The notes: generated by a model from the sequence alone, not told the origin. A stretch of DNA of 64,000 nucleotides from Bradyrhizobium sp. 138 (GCF_023074075.1 NZ_JADPKT010000007.1:372001-436000); one strand, 5' to 3'. Numbered from the stretch's first letter, positions 1 to 9,441 are shown. Numbers and translations are program-made.

Positions 1-1
1 G

Positions 2-1357
2 ATCGTGTTCGACGACGCCACCGGCGGCAAGAACGGCGTGGCGCTGTCGGACGAGGTGAAGGACGCGCTGACCAAGGCGGGCCTTCCCACCACGACGCCG
101 CCGCGCGGCGACAATTCCAAGGCGGGCGATGCCAAGACGCCCGGCACGACGTCTGCCAACGTCGCGCAGCAAGCCTATTTCGCCGACGTCGCCACCAAGG
201 TGGTGCTGCCGATGTTCAAGGCACGCAACAAGCCGTTCGTGCTGGTGTTCTGGTCGCGCGATCCCGATGGCAGCCAGCACAACACCGGCGACAGTCTCAA
301 CCAGATCAAACCCGGCATCAACGGCCCGACCTCGATGGCTGGCATCAAGAATGCCGACACCAACCTCGCCCAGCTCCGCAAGGCGCTCGACGAGCTCGGG
401 CTCGCCGCCTCGACCAACATCATCATCTCGGCCGACCACGGCTTTTCCACCATCTCCAAGGAGAGCAAGACCAGCCCCTCGGCCAAGGTCAGCTATGACG
501 ACACGCCGAAGGATTTCCTGCCGATGGGATTCCTGGCGCTCGATCTCGCCAAGGCGCTCGACCTGCCGCTGTTCGACCCCAACGACAAGAACGCGAAGAT
601 CGAGGGCAATAAGCATCCCAAGGCCGGTAACGGCGTGCTCGGCAAGGACCCCACCAAGCCCGATCTCGTCGTTGCCACCAATGGCGGCTCCGACCTCGTC
701 TATCTGCCGACCAAGGACAAGAAGTTGGCGGCGAAAACCATCAAGGCGCTGCTCGAGCAGGATTACGTCTCCGGCCTGTTCGTCGAGGACTCGCTCGGCC
801 GCTTCCCCGGCACGCTGCCGCTGTCGAGCATCAATCTGCGCGGCCAGTCGGCAACGCCGACGCCGTCGATCGTCGTCAACTTCCGCTCCTATGCCAGCGA
901 TTGCGGCGAGGCGCCGACCAACTGCTCGGTGCAAGTCGCCGACACCGTGCTGCGCCAGGGCCAGGGCATGCATGGCAGCTTCAGCCGCGGCGATACCATG
1001 AACTTCATGGCGGCGATCGGGCCGGACTTCAAAGCCGGCTTCGTCGACGAGCTGCCGGTCAGCAATGCCGATGTCGGCATGACGGCCGCCCAGCTCATGG
1101 GCCTGCGCGCGACGCAGAAAGGAGACCTGGTCGGCCGGGTGATGACGGAGGCGCTGCCCAACGGCGCGGTGCCGAAGGCCTATGCCGGCACGATGAAGTC
1201 CAAGCCTGCCGAGGGCGGCCTGACGACCGTGCTGAACTTCCAGCGCGTCGGCGGCCAGCGCTATTTCGACGCCGCCGGCTTCCCGGGCCGCACGCTCGGG
1301 CTCGAGGTGGATCATCTGGGGATGCAGACCGGCAAACAAAAAACGGCGGGGAAATAA
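2..1357 (+). CDS. Alkaline-phosphatase-superfamily hydrolase, 5' part missing
   Basis: The open frame enters from the left edge, so the N terminus, expected to hold the first metal ligands and nucleophile, is outside the window. The visible 451 residues contain a VFWSRDPDGSQH segment, a SADHGF motif (Asp-His metal ligands) and a late HGSFSRGDTMNFMAAIGPDF segment. This order is typical of type I phosphodiesterase/nucleotide pyrophosphatase and related alkaline phosphatase superfamily enzymes, which hydrolyse phosphate mono- or diesters with two metal ions. Export is likely for the family but the signal peptide cannot be seen. The substrate is unknown. The stop codon lies in the loop of a hairpin shared with the convergent gene. 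Family assignment is good; exact activity is not. Confidence 0.75.
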   Translation: MVFDDATGGKNGVALSDEVKDALTKAGLPTTTPPRGDNSKAGDAKTPGTTSANVAQQAYFADVATKVVLPMFKARNKPFVLVFWSRDPDGSQHNTGDSLNQIKPGINGPTSMAGIKNADTNLAQLRKALDELGLAASTNIIISADHGFSTISKESKTSPSAKVSYDDTPKDFLPMGFLALDLAKALDLPLFDPNDKNAKIEGNKHPKAGNGVLGKDPTKPDLVVATNGGSDLVYLPTKDKKLAAKTIKALLEQDYVSGLFVEDSLGRFPGTLPLSSINLRGQSATPTPSIVVNFRSYASDCGEAPTNCSVQVADTVLRQGQGMHGSFSRGDTMNFMAAIGPDFKAGFVDELPVSNADVGMTAAQLMGLRATQKGDLVGRVMTEALPNGAVPKAYAGTMKSKPAEGGLTTVLNFQRVGGQRYFDAAGFPGRTLGLEVDHLGMQTGKQKTAGK

Positions 1358-1365
1358 CCCCGCCG
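1336..1365 (-). terminator. Rho-independent terminator of the leftward 190-aa gene
   Basis: An 8-bp perfect stem CGGCGGGG (1344-1351) pairs with CCCCGCCG (1358-1365). Read on the minus strand it is followed by a run of six T (complement of A at 1338-1343). It therefore ends transcription of the leftward gene at 1398-1970. The stop codon of the rightward phosphatase gene is in the loop. Confidence 0.8.
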
Positions 1366-1397
1366 CTGCAGCTCGTTCTCACCACGAGGCGAAGATG

Positions 1398-1970
1398 TTA
1401 CATTCCGATGTCGAACACGTTCGGCAGTTGGCCCGCCAGAGGCAGCGCGGTGGCGCCGAGGAAGGTCGCCACCATCGCCATCAGGCGACGGTTGTTGTGG
1501 CGCTTGCCGCGCATCTGGCCGGCGATCCACTCCAGCATCTCGCCGTTGACCCTGGAGGCGTAGGACGGCGCCCAGCTCTCGATCTCGGTGTCGGCCGACA
1601 GCGCAACGCAGCGCGGCGGCACCTTCAGGCCGGAGGCGCTGGCGGCATAATGGGCAACGGCCTTGGCAAGCAAATCGTCGAAGCGGCCGCCATCGGTGCG
1701 CTCGGTCGCGGCCTCGTTGATCTCGAACAGCACTTCAGCCTCAGTGCGGCTGACCGGCTGGTCGTTGACGGCGGTTGCGGTCAGGATGCGCGTGCACCAA
1801 GCGGTGTCATCGGCATCGAGCGAGCGGGAGAAATGGACTCGGCCCTTGGTGGTCGGGCCTTCGCCGGTGATCACGCCGTCGCGCACGATGGAGAGCGCAT
1901 GGGCCGCGGTATCGCGGCAGGACGGTTCGAGGGACGGCGACTCAACAGATTTAGGCGCTGCGGCAGACAT
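1398..1970 (-). CDS. Conserved-looking hypothetical protein, 190 aa
   Basis: I do not recognise this family with certainty. The protein is soluble and helical over most of its length. It has a segment VSRTEAEVLFEINEAATE around residues 73-90 and a hydrophobic stretch (LMAMVATFLGATALPLAG) near the C terminus that could be a single membrane segment. The ATG at 1970 is preceded by GGAAG at a good distance, and the gene ends at a strong terminator, so it is very likely real. It stands alone, convergent with the phosphatase-like gene. No function is proposed. Confidence 0.7.
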   Translation of the reverse strand: MSAAAPKSVESPSLEPSCRDTAAHALSIVRDGVITGEGPTTKGRVHFSRSLDADDTAWCTRILTATAVNDQPVSRTEAEVLFEINEAATERTDGGRFDDLLAKAVAHYAASASGLKVPPRCVALSADTEIESWAPSYASRVNGEMLEWIAGQMRGKRHNNRRLMAMVATFLGATALPLAGQLPNVFDIGM

Positions 1971-2259
1971 AGTTCACTTCCAGACTTCTTCTGATCGACC
2001 AGCATTTTCATGCCGGCGTAAAGGGGTGGTTAACGATTCGATACGGCGATTGCGACTTTTCGAGATGGTTGCCAATTGGTCGCTGTCAGGACCCTCTTGG
2101 TTCTGGCGAGCGCCGGGCGAGCGTGATGAAAGTCATAAAAGGCTTAATCGGGGCGAGCGAGACCGTGTGACCCCGGGTGGAGCTGTTTCGCCGCAGGTGC
2201 CGCTGTAACAATAAGTTGCTAGGAAATCAGGCCTTCAAGGAAGGAATTCACATTTTACT

Positions 2260-2271
2260 TGAACCGGTTCA
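2260..2271. promoter_or_regulatory. 12-bp perfect palindrome, possible operator
   Basis: TGAACCGGTTCA is a perfect palindrome about 30 bases before the proposed -10 box of the peroxiredoxin gene. Its position would suit a dimeric regulator. No regulator is assigned. Confidence 0.4.
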
Positions 2272-2278
2272 GTGGGCG

Positions 2279-2307
2279 TTCACTTGGTCTTGTAAGGTCT
2301 CTATACT
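2279..2307 (+). promoter_or_regulatory. Possible sigma-70-type promoter of the peroxiredoxin gene
   Basis: TATACT (2302-2307) resembles a -10 box, and TTCACT (2279-2284) lies 17 bases upstream as a weak -35 box. The match is by eye only. Confidence 0.35.
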
Positions 2308-2363
2308 GAGGACGACGGCCAGAACTGAATTTGTCAGTAAATTCAATGCGATGAGGTAGAACC

Positions 2364-3023
<660 letters not shown>

Positions 3024-3028
3024 CTCTC

Positions 3029-3072
3029 CGTCATCCCGGGGCGATGCGTCAGCATCGACCCCGGGGATGACG
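3029..3072. repeat. Palindromic intergenic repeat, CGTCATCCC type
   Basis: CGTCATCCC at the left end pairs with GGGATGACG at the right end, and the inner GATGC/GCATC arms also pair, forming a 44-base hairpin. It lies between the convergent peroxiredoxin and chemoreceptor genes and may act as a terminator in both directions. Confidence 0.7.
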
Positions 3073-3080
3073 ACGTTGGA

Positions 3081-4811
3081 TCAGGCCGCGTGCACGCGGT
3101 CGAGGAACCTGTCGACCTCGGCCTTCAGATGCAGGCTCTCGCCCGACAGCGCCTGGGCGGAGACGAACATCCGGCTCGAGGTCTCGCCGGTCTCGCTCGC
3201 GCCCTTGGCGGCGTGACGGACGTTGACGGCGACATCGGCCGTGCCCGACACCGCGGCGCGGACGCTGGCCACGATGTTGTGGGTCGCGCTCTTCTGCTGC
3301 TCGACCGCAGTCGAGATCGAGCCCGCGATGCCGCTGATGCGCTCGATGGTCTGGCTGATCGCCTTGATGGCGGCGACCGATTCCTCGGTCGCGAGCTGCA
3401 TGCTCTCGATCTGGTTCGAGATCTCGTCGGTCGCCTTCGCGGTCTGGCCGGCCAGCGTCTTGACCTCCTGGGCCACCACCGCGAAACCGCGCCCGGCATC
3501 GCCCGCGCGCGCGGCCTCGATGGTGGCGTTCAGCGCGAGCAGGTTGGTCTGCTCGGCAATCGAGGTGATCAGCTTGACGACGTCGCCAATGCGCGCGCCC
3601 GCCTCGGAAAGCTGCGCGATGCGCTGGTCGGTCGCCTCGGCCTGCTGCACCGCCTCGGCGGAAATCTCGTTCGATTCCTGCACGCGCCGGGTGATCTCGG
3701 AGATCGATTGAGACAGCTCGTCGGAGGCCGATGCCGCCGAACGGACGTGCTCGGAGGCATTTTCGGAGGCGCCGGCGGACTGAGCCGACAGATCGGCGGT
3801 GGAGCGTGCGACGTCGGTGAGTTGCCGCGCCACGCGCTCGAACTCGCCCGACGACGTCAGCACCTTGTCGAGGACGCCGCCGACGCTGCCGCGGAATTCC
3901 TCGACGAAGTTGCGCAGGTCGGATTTGCGCTGCTCGGCCGCCGCGGCTGTGGCTGCCGCCTGCTCGCTGCGCATGCGCGCCCGCTCCAGCGAATTGCTCT
4001 TGAACACCGCGACCGTGCGGGCGATCTCGCCGATCTCGTCGGCGCGATCCTCGCATTCGATCGCGACGTCGCTCTGGCCGTTGGCAAGCGCGGTGAGCGA
4101 GCGCGTCACCGAGGTGAGCGGCCGGGTGACGCGGCGGACGACCAGCAGGGTCAGGACCAGCACCACAAGCGCGGCGAGCCCGGCGGCCACTGCCATGCTC
4201 TCGATGGCGTGGGCCAGCATGCTCTCGTACTGGACCATGGGAATGCCGACATAGAGAATGCCGACGACCTTGCCGGCCCCGTTCGCGATCGGGAAATAGG
4301 CGGTCATGAACGACTTGCCGAACAGCGTGGCCGGGCCCTTATAGGCCTCGCCCCGGCGCAGCGGCGCCTGCCCCGGATGGTCGGCGGCAAGCTGGGTGCC
4401 GACGGCGCGGTCGCCATTCTCCTTCTTCACGTTGGTCGAGCGGCGCACGAACTGCCCGCTCGCATCGTCGAACACGAACAGGGTCGCATTGCCGCCGACA
4501 TAGGACACCGCACGATCGACGATGGCGTGATCCTTGAAATCAGGCATCTTGGGGATCTCGGCGCGCACCACCGCGCCGTCCCGCATCGTGACCTTGGCCT
4601 CCGGAACGGTCTCGGTAAAGGCCAGCGCCAGCGTGCGCAGACTGACCTCGATGTCGCGCAATGCGCGGTCATTGAAGGCCGACGTCAGCGACCAATAGCC
4701 GGCGCCGACTACGAGCGCCGTGTTCACGGCGATCAGCAACACGGCGCAAAGGACCGCCTTGGTGCCGAGCTTGAACTGCGGCAGGAACTTCGCCGTTAGG
4801 ATCTTGGACAT
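3081..4811 (-). CDS. Methyl-accepting chemotaxis protein with periplasmic Cache-like domain
   Basis: The protein has 576 residues from the ATG at 4811, preceded by GGGGG; a start at 4898 is in frame but adds unlikely sequence. Order of parts: membrane segment at about residues 18-40, a periplasmic sensor of about 150 residues resembling a single Cache domain, a second membrane segment near 205-225, HAMP, then a long coiled-coil signalling domain. The signalling tip [20 protein letters not shown] is the CheA/CheW contact region. There is no C-terminal CheR-docking pentapeptide. The ligand cannot be predicted. It stands apart from any chemotaxis operon in this window. Confidence 0.9.
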   Translation of the reverse strand: MSKILTAKFLPQFKLGTKAVLCAVLLIAVNTALVVGAGYWSLTSAFNDRALRDIEVSLRTLALAFTETVPEAKVTMRDGAVVRAEIPKMPDFKDHAIVDRAVSYVGGNATLFVFDDASGQFVRRSTNVKKENGDRAVGTQLAADHPGQAPLRRGEAYKGPATLFGKSFMTAYFPIANGAGKVVGILYVGIPMVQYESMLAHAIESMAVAAGLAALVVLVLTLLVVRRVTRPLTSVTRSLTALANGQSDVAIECEDRADEIGEIARTVAVFKSNSLERARMRSEQAAATAAAAEQRKSDLRNFVEEFRGSVGGVLDKVLTSSGEFERVARQLTDVARSTADLSAQSAGASENASEHVRSAASASDELSQSISEITRRVQESNEISAEAVQQAEATDQRIAQLSEAGARIGDVVKLITSIAEQTNLLALNATIEAARAGDAGRGFAVVAQEVKTLAGQTAKATDEISNQIESMQLATEESVAAIKAISQTIERISGIAGSISTAVEQQKSATHNIVASVRAAVSGTADVAVNVRHAAKGASETGETSSRMFVSAQALSGESLHLKAEVDRFLDRVHAA

Positions 4812-5157
4812 GGATGGAATAACCCCCGTAATCCCTGCATATTGGTGCAATCGGCTTACGGCCGCATTAACGGCGGTTCCCACCGTCGCACCCGGCATGC
4901 TTTACAATTGGTAAACGAGGACGCCCCGGCCACCCCCGAGCGCGCTGCCATCGAAGCCTGGCTCAGAACTTTCGGCACCGGCTTGCGAGCGCGGGCCTCA
5001 CGCCCGGCAAGTCCCATCCGCGGCCGATCGTCGATCACGCCAGGGGCGCGAGCGCACGCTCGCCGCTTACGCAAAGCTGCGCCAAGGTTGAGCACTGCTT
5101 TGACACAATTTCGAAACCCGCTATCGTTGTCATTTCGTTCAAACAATGGGGGACGAT
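4812..5157. other. Intergenic region between divergent genes
   Basis: About 346 bp separate the chemoreceptor and the histone H1-like gene. I see no convincing gene here; the overlapping frames show no supporting start signals. It should hold both promoters, but none stands out by eye. Confidence 0.5.
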
Positions 5158-5472
5158 ATGGACGACGACAAGCCGATCACCGAGCAGGCGATGGATACCA
5201 TCACCAACGCCGTGGAAGCGACCAAGGACGCCGCAGTCACTGCGGTCAAGCAGGTGAAGAAAGCCGCCAAGAAGGTCGCGAAGAAAGTAGCCCCGAAGAA
5301 GGCTGCCAAGAAGAAAGCCAAGAAGGCTACGAAGCAGGCTGCGAAGAAGACCACGAAGAAAGCGGCGAAGAAGTCTTCAAAGAAAGCCGCGAAAAAAGCC
5401 ACGAAGAAGTCCGCGAAGAAGGCCGCCAAGAAAGCCACCAAGTCGAAGAAGGCCAAAAAGGCCAAACGCTGA
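5158..5472 (+). CDS. Histone H1-like Lys/Ala-rich protein
   Basis: A 104-residue protein made of a short acidic start (MDDDKPITEQAMDTITNAVEATKDA) and then about 70 residues of irregular KKAAKK, KKATKK and KSAKK repeats ending KAKR. This resembles the C-terminal tail of eukaryotic H1 and bacterial H1-like nucleoid proteins, which bind DNA without sequence specificity. The ATG at 5158 was chosen because GGGGGA precedes it, while the in-frame ATG at 5146 has no ribosome site. DNA binding is inferred from composition. The tail of adenylate kinase at 57.5 kb is built in the same way. Confidence 0.75.
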   Translation: MDDDKPITEQAMDTITNAVEATKDAAVTAVKQVKKAAKKVAKKVAPKKAAKKKAKKATKQAAKKTTKKAAKKSSKKAAKKATKKSAKKAAKKATKSKKAKKAKR

Positions 5473-5491
5473 GCCTAACGCCTGGAGACGT

Positions 5492-5515
5492 CTCCGGGTG
5501 CGGACGCACCCGGAG
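5492..5515. terminator. Hairpin between convergent genes
   Basis: CTCCGGGTGC (5492-5501) pairs with GCACCCGGAG (5506-5515) around a 4-base loop. No T run follows on either strand, so efficiency as an intrinsic terminator is uncertain. Confidence 0.5.
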
Positions 5516-5526
5516 GCGGCGACACC

Positions 5527-6270
5527 CTACCCTCGCCGCTTGGCTGCGCGCCGACCCGGGTGATGCTCTCCCTGCGGATCGCGGAATTCGCTGCGATGGC
5601 CGCGGCGGTCCTCGGCGTTGAAGCGCCGCCGCTTTTCCGGCGAGCCGAACTGCTTGATCACCCGCCTGCCATTGACCTTCTTGATGACGTAGCCGCCCTC
5701 GGTCATCGAGAACGGCTCCTTCAGCGATCCCATATGGTCGAATTTGGTGCCGCGCGGATGCCCGAACGGCTCGAACCAGGACGGATAGACGAAGTTCGAC
5801 ATCGGAAAACCGTTGACGAGAAAAGCCTCCTCCTCCACGGCGTCGCAGACCTCGTAGGCATATTGGGTGTGCCGGGTCTTGTCGGCCCACAGATTGGCCA
5901 TGGGATCGAGCACCATCTCGAACAGCTCGTGCGAGGCCGCCACGCTGACCGGCTCGTCACCCAGCGCCTTGACGAAGATCTTCGAGATCGGCTGTCCCCG
6001 ATGGGTCAGCTCGTGCCGTCCGAGGAAATTCTTGTGGGTGGCATCGTCGAAATAGACCAGCTGCCAATCCGTCGGCTTCGGCTTGCGGGTTACGTCGAGA
6101 TCGACGGGGTAGCCCCACACGGGCAGGAAGTGCTCGTCGTAGCATTTCTGAAGCGCGGCCGTGAGCCTCGCCATCATCCGGTCGCTGATCATCTCCTCCG
6201 CGTAGTTGATGCAGGCAATCCGGACCGGCTTCAACGACCTGCCAAGCAGCGCGCGCCTCGCCTTCTTCAT
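5527..6270 (-). CDS. Hypothetical protein with SHELFE metallopeptidase-like motif
   Basis: The 247-residue protein starts at 6270 (MKKARRALLGRSLKP); the longer frame upstream overlaps the neighbouring permease gene and looks non-coding. The central SHELFEMVLDPMANLW has the pattern SHExxExxxDP seen in uncharacterised proteins suspected of being zinc peptidases, with His and two Glu as candidate ligands. A VWGYPVDLDV segment precedes it and the C terminus is very basic. No clear signal peptide is seen. Function is unknown; the peptidase idea is an inference from one motif. Confidence 0.65.
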   Translation of the reverse strand: MKKARRALLGRSLKPVRIACINYAEEMISDRMMARLTAALQKCYDEHFLPVWGYPVDLDVTRKPKPTDWQLVYFDDATHKNFLGRHELTHRGQPISKIFVKALGDEPVSVAASHELFEMVLDPMANLWADKTRHTQYAYEVCDAVEEEAFLVNGFPMSNFVYPSWFEPFGHPRGTKFDHMGSLKEPFSMTEGGYVIKKVNGRRVIKQFGSPEKRRRFNAEDRRGHRSEFRDPQGEHHPGRRAAKRRG

Positions 6271-6367
6271 GGAAATCACCGTGGGAATGTGAATCTGAAA
6301 TGTATTCAATCTAGCACGACGTATCGCGCACGCCAGGGATGTATTCCGACGCCCCCGCCCTTTCCGT

Positions 6368-7240
6368 CTAAACGCGTCGGTTGACGACGAACACCGCGGC
6401 CGCGCACATCGCCATGCCGGCAATCGCCAGCCCATCGAGCTTCTCGCCGAACAGCAAATAAGCCATCAGCGCGGTCACGGCAGGCACCAGATAGAACAGG
6501 CTCGCGACCGAGGTCGCCGCAGCGTGGCGGATCAGCCAGTACAACAGCCCGATCGAACCGATCGAGAGCGCCACGGCGAGCCAGGCGAGCGCGAGCACGA
6601 ACTCCCGCGTCCAGTGCACCACGCGGTCTTCGAACAGGAAGGCCCCGATCGCGAAGAAAATGGTGACAGCGACATACTGCACGAGATTGCCGGCGCGCCA
6701 GTCGATCTGGTTGCAGTAGCGGCGCTGATAGAGCGTGCCGAGCGTGATGCTGATCAGGGAGACCACCGAGGCAAGCCAGCCAAGCCCGGCTTCACCTGTC
6801 ATGGGACGGTTGTGCAGGATCATCACCACGCCGCCGAGGCCGAGCACGAGCCCTGCCCATTGCAGCGGCGTCACCCGCTCGCCGAGCCAGCGATTGGCGA
6901 TGGTCGAGGTCAGGATCGGCTGGAGGCCCGGGATGAGGGCGGAGAGCCCTGCGGGAATCGAATGCGCGATCGCGATCGCGGTGCCGCCGAGATAGAAGCC
7001 GTGGACGAGAATGCCGGCGACCGCGCTGTGCGCAATGCCGGTGGCATCAGGCCATTTCGGCCGCGCGATGCCTGCGATGATCGCCATCAGGCCGACCACG
7101 ATCGCCATGCGGATGGCGAGATAGGTCAAGGGATCGGCGTTGTTGACGACGTATTTGGTGCCGATGAATCCGGTGCTCCAGAGCAGGACGAACAGGATCG
7201 GTGCGGCGCGGGCGGTCAGGGCTTCTTGATTATGGTTCAT
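6368..7240 (-). CDS. EamA/DMT-family permease
   Basis: A 290-residue inner-membrane protein with about ten hydrophobic segments and the two internal halves typical of the drug/metabolite transporter superfamily. Such proteins export amino acids or other small metabolites. It begins with the usual FVLLWSTGFIGTKYVV first helix, and its second half has the SLFYLVPAVTALMAYLLFGE segment. The ATG at 7240 is preceded by GAGGG, better than the upstream ATG at 7252. Substrate unknown. Confidence 0.85.
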   Translation of the reverse strand: MNHNQEALTARAAPILFVLLWSTGFIGTKYVVNNADPLTYLAIRMAIVVGLMAIIAGIARPKWPDATGIAHSAVAGILVHGFYLGGTAIAIAHSIPAGLSALIPGLQPILTSTIANRWLGERVTPLQWAGLVLGLGGVVMILHNRPMTGEAGLGWLASVVSLISITLGTLYQRRYCNQIDWRAGNLVQYVAVTIFFAIGAFLFEDRVVHWTREFVLALAWLAVALSIGSIGLLYWLIRHAAATSVASLFYLVPAVTALMAYLLFGEKLDGLAIAGMAMCAAAVFVVNRRV

Positions 7241-7337
7241 TGCCGCCCTCATTGCCCCAGCGAGGGCTATGCGGCAATGCGAATTTCGCCTGGACGATGC
7301 TGCGCTGCGAGGCGAGACGACGGCTCAGCTCAGCCGC

Positions 7338-7784
7338 TCACCACTCTTCCGGACAGGGGTCGACGATCTTCCAGAGCTCGACGCCGTTCTTGATCTTCTT
7401 CATGTCGGTGGTGAGCCCGCCATTGCGCCGAATCCAGTCCTTCACCGTATTGGGGTAGTAGGACATCAGGTCAGACGTCCCCTCGGAGCTGGTGACCTTG
7501 ATGCCGAAGGTGAAGGCCTTGTCGTAATAGGCCTGGTGGAAGCCGAGGCTGGCGCGCGGCGTCACGCAGATCTTGTTCATCGGCACCATGCCGAGCACCA
7601 GCGTGCAGGCCGAGTTGCAGATGCCGTCGATGATGACGCGCTCGCCCTTCTCGCGCACGCGCTGGTACTTGACCTTGTATTCCTCGACATAGCCGCCGTG
7701 GTCGCGGGTGATACGCAGCTCGGCCCGCGCCGGCGTGGCGGCGGCGAGGCAGAGCAACAGCAGGCTCAAAAGCGTGATGCGCAT
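7338..7784 (-). CDS. Secreted ClpP/crotonase-like hypothetical protein
   Basis: A 148-residue protein from the ATG at 7784, giving a clean signal peptide (MRITLLSLLLLCLAAATPARA). The mature part has GICNSACTLVLG, where the Ser could match a ClpP-type nucleophile, then LGFHQAYYD with a candidate His. This pattern is seen in the predicted periplasmic COG3904 group. No good ribosome site precedes either 7784 or the in-frame ATG at 7880, so the start is uncertain. Proteolytic activity is not established. Confidence 0.6.
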   Translation of the reverse strand: MRITLLSLLLLCLAAATPARAELRITRDHGGYVEEYKVKYQRVREKGERVIIDGICNSACTLVLGMVPMNKICVTPRASLGFHQAYYDKAFTFGIKVTSSEGTSDLMSYYPNTVKDWIRRNGGLTTDMKKIKNGVELWKIVDPCPEEW

Positions 7785-8076
7785 GGCGAGGTGACGGCGA
7801 AAGCCTTCAGCGATGCACCGGCCTCGAAGGACCCCCAAGAGGCCGGCGACAGGATTCTTAACCGAATTCTCTTTGGTCATACTTGTGTGGGGAATTCGTT
7901 AAGCATCCCGAAAAGGCCAAAAATGGGCAAGGTCCGACGGCGTTTCGGGCAATTCTGTCACACCCACCCGGGATTCTGCGGGACCATCCCGGATTTCCGG
8001 GCGCCGGACGGGTGCCCCGGAGCCTCGAAGTGGCTATAGATGACCGACCCATTTGCGCGGGTCCCGGAGAATCAAG

Positions 8077-8337
8077 ATGAGCAAGTTGAAGCTTGTAGCC
8101 GCGGTTGCTGCCCTGTCGGCCGCAATCCTAGCCCCTGGCCTCGCGGAGGCCGGGGGACACCACCGGCACCACCGTTACGTCAACCCGCTGCCCTACCCGA
8201 TCAGCTACGTGCACAATTACGGCCCCGGCATCACCCCCGGTACCTTCGCCTATTACGACGGCCCGTCGACCAACCATTGCTACCAGAGCGCGGCCGCCTA
8301 TGTCGGCCAGGACCGCCGCCGGCACCCCTGCTACTGA
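8077..8337 (+). CDS. Small secreted protein, 86 aa
   Basis: The ATG at 8077 follows GGAGA and starts a signal peptide (MSKLKLVAAVAALSAAILAPGLAEA). The mature part is about 60 residues, begins with a His-rich GGHHRHHRY, and has two Cys that could form a disulfide. I do not recognise a functional domain. It is probably periplasmic or secreted. Confidence 0.7.
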   Translation: MSKLKLVAAVAALSAAILAPGLAEAGGHHRHHRYVNPLPYPISYVHNYGPGITPGTFAYYDGPSTNHCYQSAAAYVGQDRRRHPCY

Positions 8338-8368
8338 GGAGCACTGGCGCGGCCTTCCGCGGGCGCCT

Positions 8369-8823
8369 CTATTTGGCGGCGCCCGACAGCAGCAATTGCT
8401 TTTCGATCTCGTAGACCGGCAGCTTGACGAGATCCTTGCCGACCTCGCCCGCCTTGCGCATCGCGTCCGAGTAATCGGCGCGGATCATGCCGAGGGCACG
8501 TGGTGAGGCCACCATGGTCAGGGCCGCGGTCTCGCCCGCGCTGACGGCGGCATCGAGCCGGCCCGCCAGGCTTCGCAGGAAGGCGCGCTCGGCCTCATCA
8601 TGCCAGTCGGTCTGCTCGGCCGAGCTGCTGGCGCCGCCGGCAGCGGCATGCAGGCGGTCCGGTGCGTCGGTCCCTTGCGCGCCGGCGAGGGATTGGGCTG
8701 CTCGTGCACCTCCCTGGTGTGAAGGTTCGGAAACATCTCGTCGCCGAGGTTTTCCAGAATGAGCGCCTTGCGCCCGTCGCACACGACCAGCCAGTCGCCC
8801 TTGTCGATTCTCATCTTGTCCAT
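8369..8823 (-). pseudogene. Host-attachment-family protein, broken by a frameshift
   Basis: The first part reads MDKMRIDKGDWLVVCDG, then ALILENLGDEMFPNLHTREV and EQPNPS from the ATG at 8823. The rest continues in the -1 frame: GTDAP, then SAEQTDWHDEAERAFLRSL and a C-terminal ALTMVASPRALGMIRADYS segment. Joined, these match the small host_attach family of alphaproteobacteria, named after an Agrobacterium protein linked to plant attachment; its biochemical role is unclear. The change of frame falls at about 8640-8695 and is explained by one missing base. It is either a real pseudogene or a sequence error. Confidence 0.75.
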
Positions 8824-9118
8824 TGCACAGCTCCAAGCAACCTGTGAGCCTGCTCTTCGAATTCGTCGAAAGGACCGGCCACGCGACAAGACTACGAACG
8901 AAGCTCCGGCGATGAATTGCGCAGGATCAAGAATGGCAGCGATGTCCTGCGAGGCATCGCAGCGTTGGTCACTCGCCAACCGGGATAGTCCCGGAGGTTA
9001 CGGTCGGGCCTGTGGCGGATTTCCTGAAGATCCGTTCATCAGCATTACATTTCGGCTCCGCCGCAATTTGATCAGAACAAGTTCGATATCGTGTTCAGCC
9101 TCAGCGGAGGAAGACATC

Positions 9119-9406
9119 ATGACTCGCAAGATTGGCCTCGTCGCCGCAGCCCTGTTCGGTGCCATGCTTGGTGCCCTGGCGGCGTCGCCGGCGGCATCCG
9201 CCATGCCTATCGCGCCCGCGCTCGCAACACCTGATATCGCCGGCGTCGAGCCGGTGCGCATGGTCTGCAACGCCTGGGGGCGCTGCTGGTGGCGCCCGAA
9301 CTACTATGGGTATTATGGGCCGCGGCCGTATTACGGCCCCCGATTTTATGGGCCGCCGCGCTATTACGGCCCACGTTATTATGGCTACGGCTATCGCCGC
9401 TGGTAA
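9119..9406 (+). CDS. Small secreted Tyr/Gly/Pro-rich protein, 95 aa
   Basis: A strong GGAGGA site precedes the ATG at 9119. A signal peptide of about 28 residues is followed by a short linker, CNAWGRCWWRPNYYG, and a tail of repeated YYGPR-like units ending YGYGYRRW. Such tails are common in small exported proteins of Bradyrhizobium-like bacteria; their role is not known. It ends at a good intrinsic terminator, so it is a single transcript. Confidence 0.75.
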   Translation: MTRKIGLVAAALFGAMLGALAASPAASAMPIAPALATPDIAGVEPVRMVCNAWGRCWWRPNYYGYYGPRPYYGPRFYGPPRYYGPRYYGYGYRRW

Positions 9407-9412
9407 CAATTT

Positions 9413-9441
9413 GAAGGGGCCCTCCGGGCCCCTTCGCTTTT
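9413..9441 (+). terminator. Rho-independent terminator
   Basis: GAAGGGGCCC (9413-9422) pairs with GGGCCCCTTC (9426-9435) and is followed by GCTTTT. It closes the 95-aa secreted protein gene. Confidence 0.85.

Larger units (their letters stand above)
1971..2363. other. Intergenic region, divergent promoters
   Basis: This 393-bp gap lies between the leftward 190-aa gene and the rightward peroxiredoxin gene. No convincing short gene is visible. It is more AT-rich than its surroundings and carries a 12-bp palindrome and a plausible promoter close to the peroxiredoxin gene, listed separately. Confidence 0.6.

Noticed and set aside
5240..5470. Repeated AAG/GCC-rich units that look like a tandem DNA or CRISPR-like array
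   Set aside because: The repeats are codons of a Lys/Ala-rich protein, irregular in length, without unique spacers. The same holds for the adk tail at 57529-57810.
8640..8700. Programmed -1 frameshift in the host-attachment-family gene
   Set aside because: No slippery heptamer with downstream structure is evident, and the family is encoded in one frame elsewhere to my knowledge; a lost base is simpler.
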